From: Dactylosporangium sp040689395 | GTDB taxonomy: Bacteria; Actinomycetota; Actinomycetes; Mycobacteriales; Micromonosporaceae | NCBI RefSeq assembly: GCF_040689395.1 | Contig: NZ_JBFAZX010000011.1 | Location: 1-64,000, forward strand | Length of the DNA stretch: 64,000 nucleotides | Direction: 5' to 3' | Shown here: positions 16,326 to 24,021 of the stretch, piece after piece | Numbering within the stretch: position 1 is the first letter of the stretch | Layout: every line of letters starts with the position of its first letter | The notes under the pieces: generated by a model | The model's database searches: none | What the model saw: the letters and a program-made list of their open reading frames with translations, nothing else | Told to the model about the DNA's origin: nothing | Made by a program: the position numbers and the translations under genes

Positions 16326-17462
16326 TCAGGCGGCGGGACGGTGGCGGCGCTGCACGCTCAGCGGCCGGACCGGGTCGATGTACCGCGGCAGCCGAGGCTC
16401 ATCGGCCCGCAACGCCCGCAACTCGGCCGTGATCGCGTCGATGATCCGGTCCGTGGCCCGCTGCGCCGCCCCAGCCGCCGCCGGGTCGATCCCGGACAGG
16501 TCGACCGGCGCCCCGAAGTGCACCCGCACCACGGGCCGGCGCACCAGCGCCCGGCACAGCGTGCGCACCGTCGGCCCGAACCCGCCCCACGCCGCGACCT
16601 CATGCGCACCCCATTGCGCGACCGCGACGACCGGAGCCCCGGTCGCGAGCGCCACCCGGGCCAGCCCCGTCTTGCCCCGCTCCGGCCACATCCCCGGGTC
16701 GAGCGTGATGCGCCCCTCCGGATAGCCGAGCACATGCGCCCCGCCCGACAGCGCCGCCGCCACGTCGTCGACGGCCGCGGCCACGTCGGCCTGCCGCCGG
16801 TTGACCCGGATGTGCCCAGCCGCCCGCATCACCGGCCCGACCACCGGCGCCCGGAACAGCCCACCGGTCGCCATCAACCGCGGCGCGAGCCGGGCCACCC
16901 GGCACGCCGCCGTCATCGCGACCGGATCGAACGGCCCGATGTGGTTGACGGCGAGGATGACCGGCCCGCCGCGAAGCTCCTCCGGCACGTCCCCGGTGAC
17001 CCGCAGCCGGGCGACGGGCATGATGACGACCCGCGCGAGCCAGAGCAGCACCCGCCACGTGCGCGGCACTCGCCATGCCACCACCGCCGCGTCTGCGCCG
17101 GCTGACACTGCCGTTGCGGCCCCGTCGGACTCGGCGGCATCCGCGGCGGGGGACTGCCGCAGTCCTGTACCAGCGGACTCGGCCGACCCCGCCCGGGGCG
17201 ACCCTCCCGGCGCCGCGCTGGACGGCTCTGCCAGCGCTGGACCGGCTGGCACTCCGGGCGTCGCACCGGACGGCTCTCCTGGCGTCGCGCTGGACGGCGT
17301 TCTCGGCGGCGCGCCGGGGGAGAAGGAGCCAGCACCCGAGGGCACGATGGAAGCCGGGTCGGCGTCGAGGGGCGCCCGCGGCCGGGGCGGCACCGGAGAT
17401 CCGGCCTCGGTGGTCGTCGTATCGTCGGCCTGCCGCCCGATGCCTGGCTCCCCGTCGCTCAC
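16326..17462 (-). CDS. 1-acylglycerol-3-phosphate acyltransferase-family protein with long disordered N terminus
   Basis: A 378-residue protein. The C-terminal 235 residues are a PlsC-type acyltransferase: catalytic NHIGPFD (HX4D), a glycerol-phosphate-binding stretch near GGLFRAPVVGPVMR, and YPEGRITLDPG. This family adds a second acyl chain to lysophosphatidic acid or related lipids at the membrane. The first ~140 residues are Pro/Ala/Ser/Gly-rich with imperfect repeats (SSATPGEPSGATPG-like) and no counterpart in typical PlsC proteins, which are about 240 residues. The GTG at 17462 is preceded by AGGCGG. The 3' end is partly duplicated at 16175-16204. Lipid substrate unknown. Confidence 0.85.
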   Translation of the reverse strand: MSDGEPGIGRQADDTTTTEAGSPVPPRPRAPLDADPASIVPSGAGSFSPGAPPRTPSSATPGEPSGATPGVPAGPALAEPSSAAPGGSPRAGSAESAGTGLRQSPAADAAESDGAATAVSAGADAAVVAWRVPRTWRVLLWLARVVIMPVARLRVTGDVPEELRGGPVILAVNHIGPFDPVAMTAACRVARLAPRLMATGGLFRAPVVGPVMRAAGHIRVNRRQADVAAAVDDVAAALSGGAHVLGYPEGRITLDPGMWPERGKTGLARVALATGAPVVAVAQWGAHEVAAWGGFGPTVRTLCRALVRRPVVRVHFGAPVDLSGIDPAAAGAAQRATDRIIDAITAELRALRADEPRLPRYIDPVRPLSVQRRHRPAA

Positions 17463-17674
17463 GTGCCGCCTGTCCGTTTCTGCACCTCGGGTGGCGCCGC
17501 CGGGCTGACGAATCCCTGGTGCCCGCCGTGCAGCGCCATGTCGTTTCGGCCGGCACACCGGGTGTGCCGATCCGGACGGCTCAGGGAAAGCCGACCTTGG
17601 AACGGTAACGCCGCCGCCCCACGGCGCAACCGTCCCGACGGCTGGTGTTCACCTGCGGCACATCGCCGTTGCTC

Positions 17675-17715
17675 GTCGCCGGCCGCCCTGGTGTGACCTC
17701 GGGGCGGCCGGCGAC
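17675..17715 (-). terminator. Hairpin terminator
   Basis: A perfect 14-base inverted repeat (17675-17688 with 17702-17715), 13-base loop, 43 bases downstream of the stop of the minus-strand gene 17758-18546. The rest of the 295-base gap to the acyltransferase start shows nothing recognisable. Confidence 0.75.
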
Positions 17716-17757
17716 CTGATCGGCTCCGCGGCTCCGCGGTCCCGCCGGCCGGCCTCG

Positions 17758-18546
17758 CTACTCGGCCTCGCGTAGCTCCGCCAGCCTCGCCTCGATCTCG
17801 GCCAGTTCGGCGCGAAGGCGCTCCGCCTGGGTCTCGGCCTCGGCGCGGGCCGCGGCGACGATCTCCTCGACCGCCTCGTGCACGCCCGGCACGTCGAGCA
17901 TCGCGACCATCTTCAGGGCCTCGCCGGCCTTGATGACATACGGCTTGGCGAGGGCCTTCGCGCCCTGGTTGGCCGCCACCGTCCATTCGCCGTCGGCGTA
18001 GGCCAGGGTGACCGTCAGGCCCACCGGGACCTTCGCCTTCGGGGCGGCCTTCTTCGCCGCCGGCTTGCCACCCGACGTCCTCGCCTCCGTGTCGGCGGCG
18101 GGCGCGTCCTTGGGCGCCGCGGGCGCGGGCTTCGCGGCCGGCTCGGCGGCCGCCGGCGGTGCGCTGGGCGCCGCGGCGGCGGTGGGGGAGTCGGGCTTGG
18201 CAGGGGAGTCGCTGGTCGCGGTGTCGGCGGTCACGGAAGGGGCTGGCACGGGGCTCTCCTCACGAGGTGCGGGAACGGCGGGGGCGCGCTTGGCCGGTGG
18301 AGCCTTCGGCGCGATCGCCAGGTCGGCGGGGGAGAAGGGCAGCTCGTCGCGGCCGAACCGGACCACGACCCACTCGTCGGACAGCTCCGGGTCGGTCAGT
18401 GCGACGACCTGGCCCAGCTGCCCGGCGATCTGCCCGGCCTGCTCGGTGAACACGACCTTCGGTTTCCGGCCGGCCGCGAGGGTGTCCCGGATCTGCTCCA
18501 GATCCACCGTCGACAAGCCCTCGGCCGCGGTCTGCGCGGCAACCAT
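17758..18546 (-). CDS. Hypothetical Ala/Pro/Lys-rich protein
   Basis: A 262-residue protein not assigned to a family. Residues 1-80 form a compact conserved-looking domain (LEQIRDTLAAGRKPKVVF, then GQIAGQLGQVVAL and VVRFGRDELPFSPADLAI). A disordered Pro/Ala/Lys region with a histone-like AKKAAPKAK stretch follows to about 175. The C-terminal part has a folded segment (VGLTVTLAYADGEWTV) and a Glu/Arg/Ala coiled coil (AEAETQAERLRAELAEIEA). The ATG at 18546 has GGGAGGG upstream. A basic linker could contact DNA or RNA, but this is only a guess. A degenerate LexA-like sequence lies about 20 bases upstream (18567-18582). Confidence 0.75.
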   Translation of the reverse strand: MVAAQTAAEGLSTVDLEQIRDTLAAGRKPKVVFTEQAGQIAGQLGQVVALTDPELSDEWVVVRFGRDELPFSPADLAIAPKAPPAKRAPAVPAPREESPVPAPSVTADTATSDSPAKPDSPTAAAAPSAPPAAAEPAAKPAPAAPKDAPAADTEARTSGGKPAAKKAAPKAKVPVGLTVTLAYADGEWTVAANQGAKALAKPYVIKAGEALKMVAMLDVPGVHEAVEEIVAAARAEAETQAERLRAELAEIEARLAELREAE

Positions 18547-18636
18547 CGCACCCTCCCACCCATCATTCGAACATGTGTCGGAACAGTCATACCAGCCGCC
18601 TATGACATTTTCCGAGTGCGACACACCGTACGTGGG

Positions 18637-19038
18637 TCAGGGTAGTTCGTCGATCTCTGCCTGCGGGTCGAGGATTCGCAGCATATCCGCCCGGTCCGTG
18701 ACGATCGCCCAGCCCGGCCGCGCCTGCGCCCGGCGTACCACGTGCGCCGCCGCGACCAGCGACGGACCGCCCCCACCGGCAAACAGCGCCCCGCTGTCCA
18801 CCGCGTCCGCCGCCGTCAGGTCGTCCACGACCACCACCGGCAGACTCAGCAGCACCTTCAGCACGTCGTAGTCCTTCGGCGACGTCTGCGCCCACGCCTC
18901 GGCCAGGGCCGCCGCCGGTACGGCAAGGACCACCCCTCGGTCCACCGCGTGCCACACGATCGCCGAACTGTACGGCTTGCCGGCCACGAACCCGAGAATG
19001 GCCGAGCTGTCCAGGATCCGTCCCCCGACCGCGCTCAC
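18637..19038 (-). CDS. PIN-domain toxin, VapC-like
   Basis: A 133-residue protein with PIN-domain layout: an early LDSSAILGF with the first acidic residue, a Glu in AALAEAWAQ, a mid Asp in DDLTAADAVDSGALFA, and a late Asp in WAIVTDRADML. PIN toxins are Mg-dependent ribonucleases that cut tRNA, rRNA or mRNA. The canonical second-motif Asp after the DAxxxAxLA helix is replaced by a Gly-rich GGGGPSLVAAAHV segment, so the active site may be altered. The GTG start overlaps the stop of the RHH antitoxin gene by four bases (GTGA), typical of toxin-antitoxin pairs. Confidence 0.72.
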   Translation of the reverse strand: MSAVGGRILDSSAILGFVAGKPYSSAIVWHAVDRGVVLAVPAAALAEAWAQTSPKDYDVLKVLLSLPVVVVDDLTAADAVDSGALFAGGGGPSLVAAAHVVRRAQARPGWAIVTDRADMLRILDPQAEIDELP

Positions 19039-19298
19039 GACACCGGCCCGCTCGCGGGCGCCACCCCCAGCACCTCGCGCGCCCACGCGTGGTGCTCCGG
19101 ATCCAGCTGTACCCCGCGCTGCGTATACAGCTCGTTCAGCGTCAGCAGCGCCCGGTCCCGGGCCAGCCGGCCGCGCACCGCCTCGGCGACATAGGCCGAC
19201 ACCGACTCCGCACCACCCGCGTCCACGAACCGCCGCACCGCCGCGGCGTCATCGGCGGGCATCGTCACCGTGACCCGTTCCTTGCGCGCCTCACGCAT
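19035..19298 (-). CDS. Ribbon-helix-helix antitoxin, VapB-like
   Basis: An 87-residue protein. The first 45 residues read as a ribbon-helix-helix DNA-binding domain (RVTVTMPADDAAAVRRFV, then SVSAYVAEAVRGRL), and the C-terminal tail would bind and neutralise the PIN toxin encoded immediately downstream. The ATG at 19298 lies 6 bases after a TAACCT hexamer, suggesting a leaderless message; a GTG at 19304 is possible. Such antitoxins usually autorepress their operon together with the toxin. Confidence 0.75.
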   Translation of the reverse strand: MREARKERVTVTMPADDAAAVRRFVDAGGAESVSAYVAEAVRGRLARDRALLTLNELYTQRGVQLDPEHHAWAREVLGVAPASGPVS

Positions 19299-19411
19299 AC
19301 GCACAGGTTAGCGGCCGCATACGCCGCATCACATAGCCTCGCATCACTCAGCCAGGTGAACATTCGCGCCGACCTGCATGCATAGGGCCCGAACAGGCCC
19401 GATTTGGGACT

Positions 19412-19675
19412 CTACGTGACGAGTTGCTCCACCCAGCGCCGCTGCGCGTCGATGTCCGGGACCGGCACCCCGCGCACCGCCGCGGCGACCGTAGCCGAGC
19501 GGCCGATCCCGAACCGGCAGTGCACCGCCAGATGCTGCCCGGTCCCGTAACAGGCGTCGAGCACCGGCAGTACCGTCGCGGAGAAACGCGCATCGGGCAC
19601 CGTGGAGCCGATCGGCTGTGGCTGGGGTTGCGCATTGGCAAGCAGAGACGCCGGCCTGCCGGTGTCCGTTGCCAA
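19412..19675 (-). pseudogene. Remnant of a dual-specificity/tyrosine phosphatase gene
   Basis: An 87-codon frame keeps the Cys-phosphatase signature HCRFGIGRS (HCX5R) preceded by the helix VLPVLDACYGTGQHLAV, and ends with GVPVPDIDAQRRWVEQLV, which matches the C terminus of small actinobacterial tyrosine phosphatases. The N-terminal half of the domain, including the general-acid loop region, is missing, and about 15-20 residues between the signature and GVPVPD appear deleted. The first 25 residues look unrelated. Probably non-functional. Confidence 0.65.
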
Positions 19676-19856
19676 TCAACCCGAGGCAAGTCGCAACGCA
19701 AGGGATCATCTTCACCCGCCCGGCGCGGTCGCCGGTCCCGGTTCTCTCGTCACGCAGGGCACTGGCCCGTAAGGTTTGGCGCCGTGGAATGCCCGGAGAG
19801 GACGTGTGTGTGGATCCCAGTTGAACCGTGGTTCCGTATAAAGCCGCGAGGCGACC

Positions 19857-20303
19857 TCATCTCGGCGCGATAGCGTCTTTGATCGCTTGCGCGTCGCTGT
19901 CGAGGAGCGACCTCTCGCGTTCCGGCGACTCGGCCTTGAGGGTCCAGCCGTCTCCTGCGTAGCGAGGGATGACGTGAAGGTGGAAGTGGAAGACCGTCTG
20001 GAAGGCGACTTCCCCGTCGCAAAGGAGGACGTTGATTCCCTCGCAGCGCATGCTTGAGCGTCGCAAGGCTCGTGCCATGTCATGACCGACCGACCAAATG
20101 TGAGCGCTAGTGGCTCCATCGAGGTCTTCGAGGCCCACCGCGTGCTCGCGTGACACGACGAGAAGATGGCCGGGTGTGACGGGGTTCAGGTCCATGAAGG
20201 CCACGACGGTCTCGTCCTCGTACACCACACTGGCCTCGGCCTGCCGGGCCACGATGGCGCAGAAGATGCATCCCCGCGCCATCGACGTCGCGTTCTGTGT
20301 CAT
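19857..20303 (-). CDS. HIT-family hydrolase
   Basis: A 148-residue histidine-triad protein. The active-site motif HFHLHVIPR lies near residue 110; the N terminus carries CIFCAI, and VVAFMDLNPVTPGHLLVV is the usual second strand region. HIT proteins hydrolyse nucleoside phosphoramidates or dinucleotide polyphosphates in the cytosol. The length exceeds the usual 110-140 slightly through the first eight residues; ATG at 20282 is an alternative start. It stands alone, downstream of no obvious partner. Confidence 0.9.
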   Translation of the reverse strand: MTQNATSMARGCIFCAIVARQAEASVVYEDETVVAFMDLNPVTPGHLLVVSREHAVGLEDLDGATSAHIWSVGHDMARALRRSSMRCEGINVLLCDGEVAFQTVFHFHLHVIPRYAGDGWTLKAESPERERSLLDSDAQAIKDAIAPR

Positions 20304-20372
20304 GCGCGCAATACTCCCCGTGCGTACAGAGAGCTGCTACTCAGTTCATCGGGTTCATTGGCAGGGGGACAG

Positions 20373-20410
20373 ACTGCCGGGAGCCGCTCAGAAGGGCGGC
20401 TCCCGGCAGT
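20373..20410. terminator. Hairpin terminator
   Basis: A perfect 15-base inverted repeat (20373-20387 with 20396-20410) with an 8-base loop, 43 bases past the stop of the minus-strand ABC permease gene and upstream of the HIT gene. Confidence 0.8.
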
Positions 20411-20452
20411 TGTTCGATAATGCACATTATGTCAACTAGTGCAGGTCCGGGG

Positions 20453-22006
20453 TCAGCCGATGTCGCGGCGGCGGAAGCCGATCAGGCCGGCGGTGGTGAG
20501 GGCCGCGGCGGTGACGGTCAGCCAGGTCAGCGGGGTGACGAGGCCACCGGCCGGTGCGGGGCCCGGCAGGTGTGGCGTGTGCGTGTACGGCGACAGGTCC
20601 TGCACCCATCCGGGCGCCTTGAGGATCGGGCCGAGGAACGCGATGAGCAGGAACGCGCCCACGGCCGCCGACGCCGCCGTGGCGGCGCGTGGCAGTAGCC
20701 CGAACAGCGCCGCGGCGATGCCGCCGACGACCCAGGCGGCCGGGATGAGCGCGGCGGTCGCGGCGAGGACGCGTGGCAGCCCGCCGTGCGCGAGGCCGGC
20801 GCCGGCGCCGAGGACGAGCAGCAGCGCGGCGGTGCCGGCGAACGCGATGGCGAGGTGGGCGGCCATCCAGGCGCGGCGGGTGACGCCGGTGGCCAGGACG
20901 GGCTCGGCGTGCAGGGCGGTCTCCTCGCCGCGCAGCCGCAGGACGGCGGTGACGGTGTAGAGGCCGGCGACCATGGCGCACAGGCTGAGGCTGGTGGCGA
21001 GGTAGGCGTCGACGAGGCCGCCGGTGCCGCCGAGGCGGGCCACGAGCTGGCCGGCGGTGCTGTCGGGGCCGTCGACGAAGTCGGCGACGCTGCTGGCGGC
21101 GACGCCGATGCCGAGGCCGGCGGTGGCGAAGCCGATGAGCCAGGCGATGAGGGTGCCGCGCTGCAGTCGCCAGGCCAGGGCGAAGGGGCCGGTGAGGCGG
21201 CCCTCGGCGCGGCCGGGGCGGGCGGCGAGCAGGCCGGCGCCGACGTCGCGGCGGGCGGCGAGGGCCCACGTGGCCGCGGCCAGGACGGCGACGAGCGCGG
21301 CGAAGAGGGCGAGGATCCACCACCGGTCCCCCGCGTATGGGCGGACCTGCTGTGCCCAGCCGATCGGCGAGACCCAGCGCAGCCAGTCGATGCCGGCGGC
21401 GTCGGCGACGGCGCGGGTGCCGTACGCGGCGCCGAGGTAGGCGCCGGCGATGCCGGTGGCGGTGCGTGGGGACTCGGTGAGCTGGGCGGCGAGGGCGGCG
21501 ACGGCGCCGGCGGTGAGGCCGGTGCCGGCGAAGGCGGCGCCGAGGGCGAGGCCGCCGGGGTGCGGTGCGGGCATGGTGAGGCCGACGAGTACGGCGAGGG
21601 CGGTGTTGGCGATCAGGGCCTCGAGCAGGGCGGCGGCGAGGGCGGCGTGGCGGCCCACGACGGTGGCGCGCAGCATTTCGAGGCGGCCGGCCTCCTCGTC
21701 GGTGCGGGTGTGGCGGATGACGAGGAAGACGGTCATGAGTCCGGCGATGACGCCGTAGAAGGTGGTGAGCCGCCAGGCGGTGAGGGCGCCGATGTCGGCG
21801 CTGTGGGCGTGGCCGTAGAGGGCGGCGAAGGTGGGGTTGGCGTTGGCGGCGCTGAGCAGGCCGGCGCGGTCGGCGGCGGTGGGATAGGCGGAGGCGAAGG
21901 AGGACGCGGACCCGGCCGCGCAGAGGGTGAGGGCGGCCAGCCAGATGGGCAGGCGGACCCGGTCGAGGCGCAGGGCGAGTCTGAGCAGGGCGAGTGTGCC
22001 GTTCAT
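20453..22006 (-). CDS. ABC transporter permease (polyketide-antibiotic exporter type)
   Basis: A 517-residue integral membrane protein with about 12 hydrophobic segments, in two similar halves each opening with a charged Arg/Leu segment (LRLALRLDRVRLPIWLAAL; FALAWRLQRGTLIAWLIG). This layout matches the TnrB3-like permeases that export polyketide antibiotics and other hydrophobic drugs. TDEEAGRLEMLRATVVGR and LRGEETALHAEPVLATGVTRR are the paired cytoplasmic coupling regions. Its ATG overlaps the stop of the ATPase gene by ATGA. Substrate unknown; the divergent regulator suggests induction by a ligand. Confidence 0.87.
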   Translation of the reverse strand: MNGTLALLRLALRLDRVRLPIWLAALTLCAAGSASSFASAYPTAADRAGLLSAANANPTFAALYGHAHSADIGALTAWRLTTFYGVIAGLMTVFLVIRHTRTDEEAGRLEMLRATVVGRHAALAAALLEALIANTALAVLVGLTMPAPHPGGLALGAAFAGTGLTAGAVAALAAQLTESPRTATGIAGAYLGAAYGTRAVADAAGIDWLRWVSPIGWAQQVRPYAGDRWWILALFAALVAVLAAATWALAARRDVGAGLLAARPGRAEGRLTGPFALAWRLQRGTLIAWLIGFATAGLGIGVAASSVADFVDGPDSTAGQLVARLGGTGGLVDAYLATSLSLCAMVAGLYTVTAVLRLRGEETALHAEPVLATGVTRRAWMAAHLAIAFAGTAALLLVLGAGAGLAHGGLPRVLAATAALIPAAWVVGGIAAALFGLLPRAATAASAAVGAFLLIAFLGPILKAPGWVQDLSPYTHTPHLPGPAPAGGLVTPLTWLTVTAAALTTAGLIGFRRRDIG

Positions 22007-22878
22007 GCGTAGTGCCTCAGGAAGAGTTCTTCGAGGGTCGGGGGCTGGGACTGCAGTGCTCGGATGCCGGCGGCGGACAGGGCGGACATCATCTGGCCGA
22101 GGGCGGCGTTGTCGACCTGGGCGGTGACGCGGTCGCCGTCGATGACGAGGTCGTGGATGCCGGCCAGGCCGTCGAGCGCGGGTGGCTGGTGGACGACGGC
22201 GGTGATGGCGGTGCGGGTGAGGTGGCGCAGTGACTCGAGGGTGCCGGTCTCGACGGTGGTGCCGTTGCGGATGATGGACACGCGGTCGCAGAGGACTTCG
22301 ACCTCGGACAGGATGTGGCTGGACAGCAGCACGGTGCGGCCGTTGCGGCGCTCCTCGGCGATGCAGTCGCGGAAGACCTCTTCCATGAGGGGGTCGAGGC
22401 CGGACGTGGGTTCGTCGAGGATGAGCAGTTCGACGACGGAGGCGAGCGCGGCGATGAGGGCGACCTTCTGCCGGTTGCCCTTGGAGTAGGTGCGGGCCTT
22501 CTTGCGCGGGTCGAGGTCGAAGCGTTCGAGCAGGTCGGCGCGGCGTTTGGGGTCGATGCCGCCGCGGAGGCGGGCGAGCAGGTCGATGACCTCTCCCCCG
22601 GTCAGGCCGGGCCAGAGGGTGACGTCGCCGGGGACGTAGGCGAGGCGGCGGTGGAGGGTGGCGGCGTCGCGCCAGGGGTCGCCGCCCAGGAGGCGGGCGG
22701 TGCCGCCGTCGGGGCGCAGCAGTCCGAGGAGGGTCCGGATGGTGGTGGATTTGCCGGCGCCGTTCGGGCCGAGAAAGCCGTGCACCTCGCCTGCGGCGAC
22801 GTTGAGGTTGAGCCCGTCGAGGGCGGTGGTGCGGCCGAACCGTTTGATCAGGCCGGACACCTCGATGGCAGGAGTCAT
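22003..22878 (-). CDS. ABC transporter ATP-binding protein
   Basis: A 291-residue ATPase of the DrrA/CcmA-like class. Walker A GPNGAGKST near residue 37, signature YSKGNRQKVALI (variant of LSGGQ), Walker B LLILDEPTSGLD, and switch His in LLSSHIL. It would drive the permease encoded downstream. The ATG at 22878 lies 7 bases after TATGTT, implying a leaderless transcript, and the TTCACAAC operator half-site overlaps that promoter. Control by the divergent MarR/GbsR-type regulator is therefore likely. Confidence 0.92.
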   Translation of the reverse strand: MTPAIEVSGLIKRFGRTTALDGLNLNVAAGEVHGFLGPNGAGKSTTIRTLLGLLRPDGGTARLLGGDPWRDAATLHRRLAYVPGDVTLWPGLTGGEVIDLLARLRGGIDPKRRADLLERFDLDPRKKARTYSKGNRQKVALIAALASVVELLILDEPTSGLDPLMEEVFRDCIAEERRNGRTVLLSSHILSEVEVLCDRVSIIRNGTTVETGTLESLRHLTRTAITAVVHQPPALDGLAGIHDLVIDGDRVTAQVDNAALGQMMSALSAAGIRALQSQPPTLEELFLRHYA

Positions 22879-22880
22879 GC

Positions 22881-22934
22881 TTCACAACATACGCTGATTT
22901 CAGAAAGTTGTGAAAGTTCAAAAGTCGCTAAAGT
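22881..22934. promoter_or_regulatory. Divergent promoter/operator region of ABC exporter and its regulator
   Basis: A perfect inverted repeat TTCACAAC (22881-22888) and GTTGTGAA (22907-22914) spans the region. AAAGT occurs four times in direct orientation at 22904, 22913, 22921 and 22930 (8-9 base spacing). Minus-strand -10 TATGTT (22891-22886) serves the ATPase gene; plus-strand -10 TAAAGT (22929-22934) serves the regulator. Confidence 0.6.
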
Positions 22935-22941
22935 AAGATCC

Positions 22942-23418
22942 ATGACACAGCGAGACCCCGCCGGCGTGAACACCTTCATCGAGCGTTTCGCCTCGGCGTT
23001 CACCGAAGCCGGCGTGCCCCGGATGGCGGCGCGGACGTTCGCCGCCCTGCTCACCGCCGACAGTGGCCGCTGCACCGCCGCCGAGCTCGCCGAGACGGCG
23101 CAGGCCTCCCCCGCCGCCATCTCCGGCGCGGTGCGGTACCTGCAGCAGGTCGGTCTCGTCGCCCGGGAGCGCGAACCCGGCACCCGCCGCGACGTGTACA
23201 CCGTTCACGACAACGTCTGGTATGAGGCGATGTTCTCCCGGGAGCAGCTGCTGCAGCGCTGGTCCGCGCTGTTCTGGACCGGGGCGCAGGCCCTCGGCCA
23301 GGACACCCCGGCCGGGCGGCGGGTGGCGGAGACCGCGGAGTTCTTCGACTTCTTCATGGCGGAGATGCCGGCCATGCTGGGCCGCTGGAAAACCTACCGG
23401 GAGCAGCGCCAAGCCTGA
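22942..23418 (+). CDS. MarR/GbsR-type transcriptional regulator
   Basis: A 158-residue winged-helix protein: MAARTFAALLTADSGRCTA, then AELAETAQASPAAISGAVRYLQQVGLV as the helix-turn-helix and EREPGTRRDVYTVHD as the wing. A helical C terminus (MFSREQLLQRWSALFWTG, then EFFDFFMAEMPAMLGRWK) should dimerise and bind ligand. The pattern fits the GbsR-like branch that represses adjacent exporters. The ATG lies 7 bases after TAAAGT (leaderless). Divergent from the ABC exporter with a shared operator, so it most likely represses both directions. Confidence 0.88.
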   Translation: MTQRDPAGVNTFIERFASAFTEAGVPRMAARTFAALLTADSGRCTAAELAETAQASPAAISGAVRYLQQVGLVAREREPGTRRDVYTVHDNVWYEAMFSREQLLQRWSALFWTGAQALGQDTPAGRRVAETAEFFDFFMAEMPAMLGRWKTYREQRQA

Positions 23419-23431
23419 CTAGGCTGCCCGC

Positions 23432-23800
23432 ATGCTCACCGACACCGTGGAGTACGACTACACCGCCACCGCCGCCGGGCACGTGTGGACCGCCGGCGCC
23501 TGCCCCCTCGACGAGCACGGCGCCGTCGTCGCCCCCGGCGACCTGGCCGCGCAGACGGTACGCACCTTGGACAACCTCGAGGCGGCGCTCAGCGGGGCCG
23601 GCGCGGCCCTCGGCGACGTCGTGAAGACCACCATCTACGTCGCCAGCAGCGACCGCGGCGACCTCGGCGTGGCCTGGGACCTCTACCGGGACCGGCTCGG
23701 CGCGCACCGCCCGCCCGCCACGCTGCTCGGCGTGGCCGTGCTTGGCTACCCGGGGCAGCTGGTGGAGATCGAGGCCGTGGCCTGTATCGCGGGCCGGTAG
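23432..23800 (+). CDS. RidA/YjgF-family protein
   Basis: A 122-residue RidA-like protein; the family deaminates reactive enamine/imine intermediates from PLP enzymes. Visible features are VWTAGACPLD, QTVRTLDNLEAALSGAGAAL, DVVKTTIYVAS, RPPATLLGVA with the candidate catalytic Arg, and VEIEAVA with the conserved Glu. It starts 13 bases after the regulator gene but also has its own TAGGCT hexamer 6 bases before the ATG, so it may be transcribed independently. Confidence 0.88.
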   Translation: MLTDTVEYDYTATAAGHVWTAGACPLDEHGAVVAPGDLAAQTVRTLDNLEAALSGAGAALGDVVKTTIYVASSDRGDLGVAWDLYRDRLGAHRPPATLLGVAVLGYPGQLVEIEAVACIAGR

Positions 23801-23847
23801 CAGGACGTGCGGCGCGGGTGACGCACCCGTCCCGGAAAACGTCCTGC
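23800..23847 (+). terminator. Hairpin terminator after RidA gene
   Basis: GCAGGACGT (23800-23808) pairs with ACGTCCTGC (23839-23847), enclosing a second stem CGGGTG/CACCCG (23815-23829). The remaining bases to 24009 show no gene and no recognisable iron-box operator. Confidence 0.6.
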
Positions 23848-24021
23848 CGGACGATGTTCCCACCCGAAAACGGGACCGTGGCCGGCCCCGCCCGGGCGCA
23901 GACTGGTGGAGTGGGGCGCGCCGGTCGTCGGCGTGCCGACGCTCCCCACTCACCGGCACGTCAGCACGTGGTGGCCGCGGCCCCTCGACCGGCCGCGCCG
24001 CGGCGCACCTAGACTCGGCGG

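Noticed and set aside
20453..22878. ABC exporter considered as the siderophore exporter
   Set aside because: It has its own divergent regulator and operator, a terminator and the RidA gene between, and belongs to a drug-export family; linkage to the synthetases is only by distance.
23801..24021. Possible iron-dependent (DtxR/IdeR) operator before the first siderophore synthetase
   Set aside because: No TTAGGTTAGS-type inverted repeat was found in this stretch or in the 27119-27164 divergent gap.
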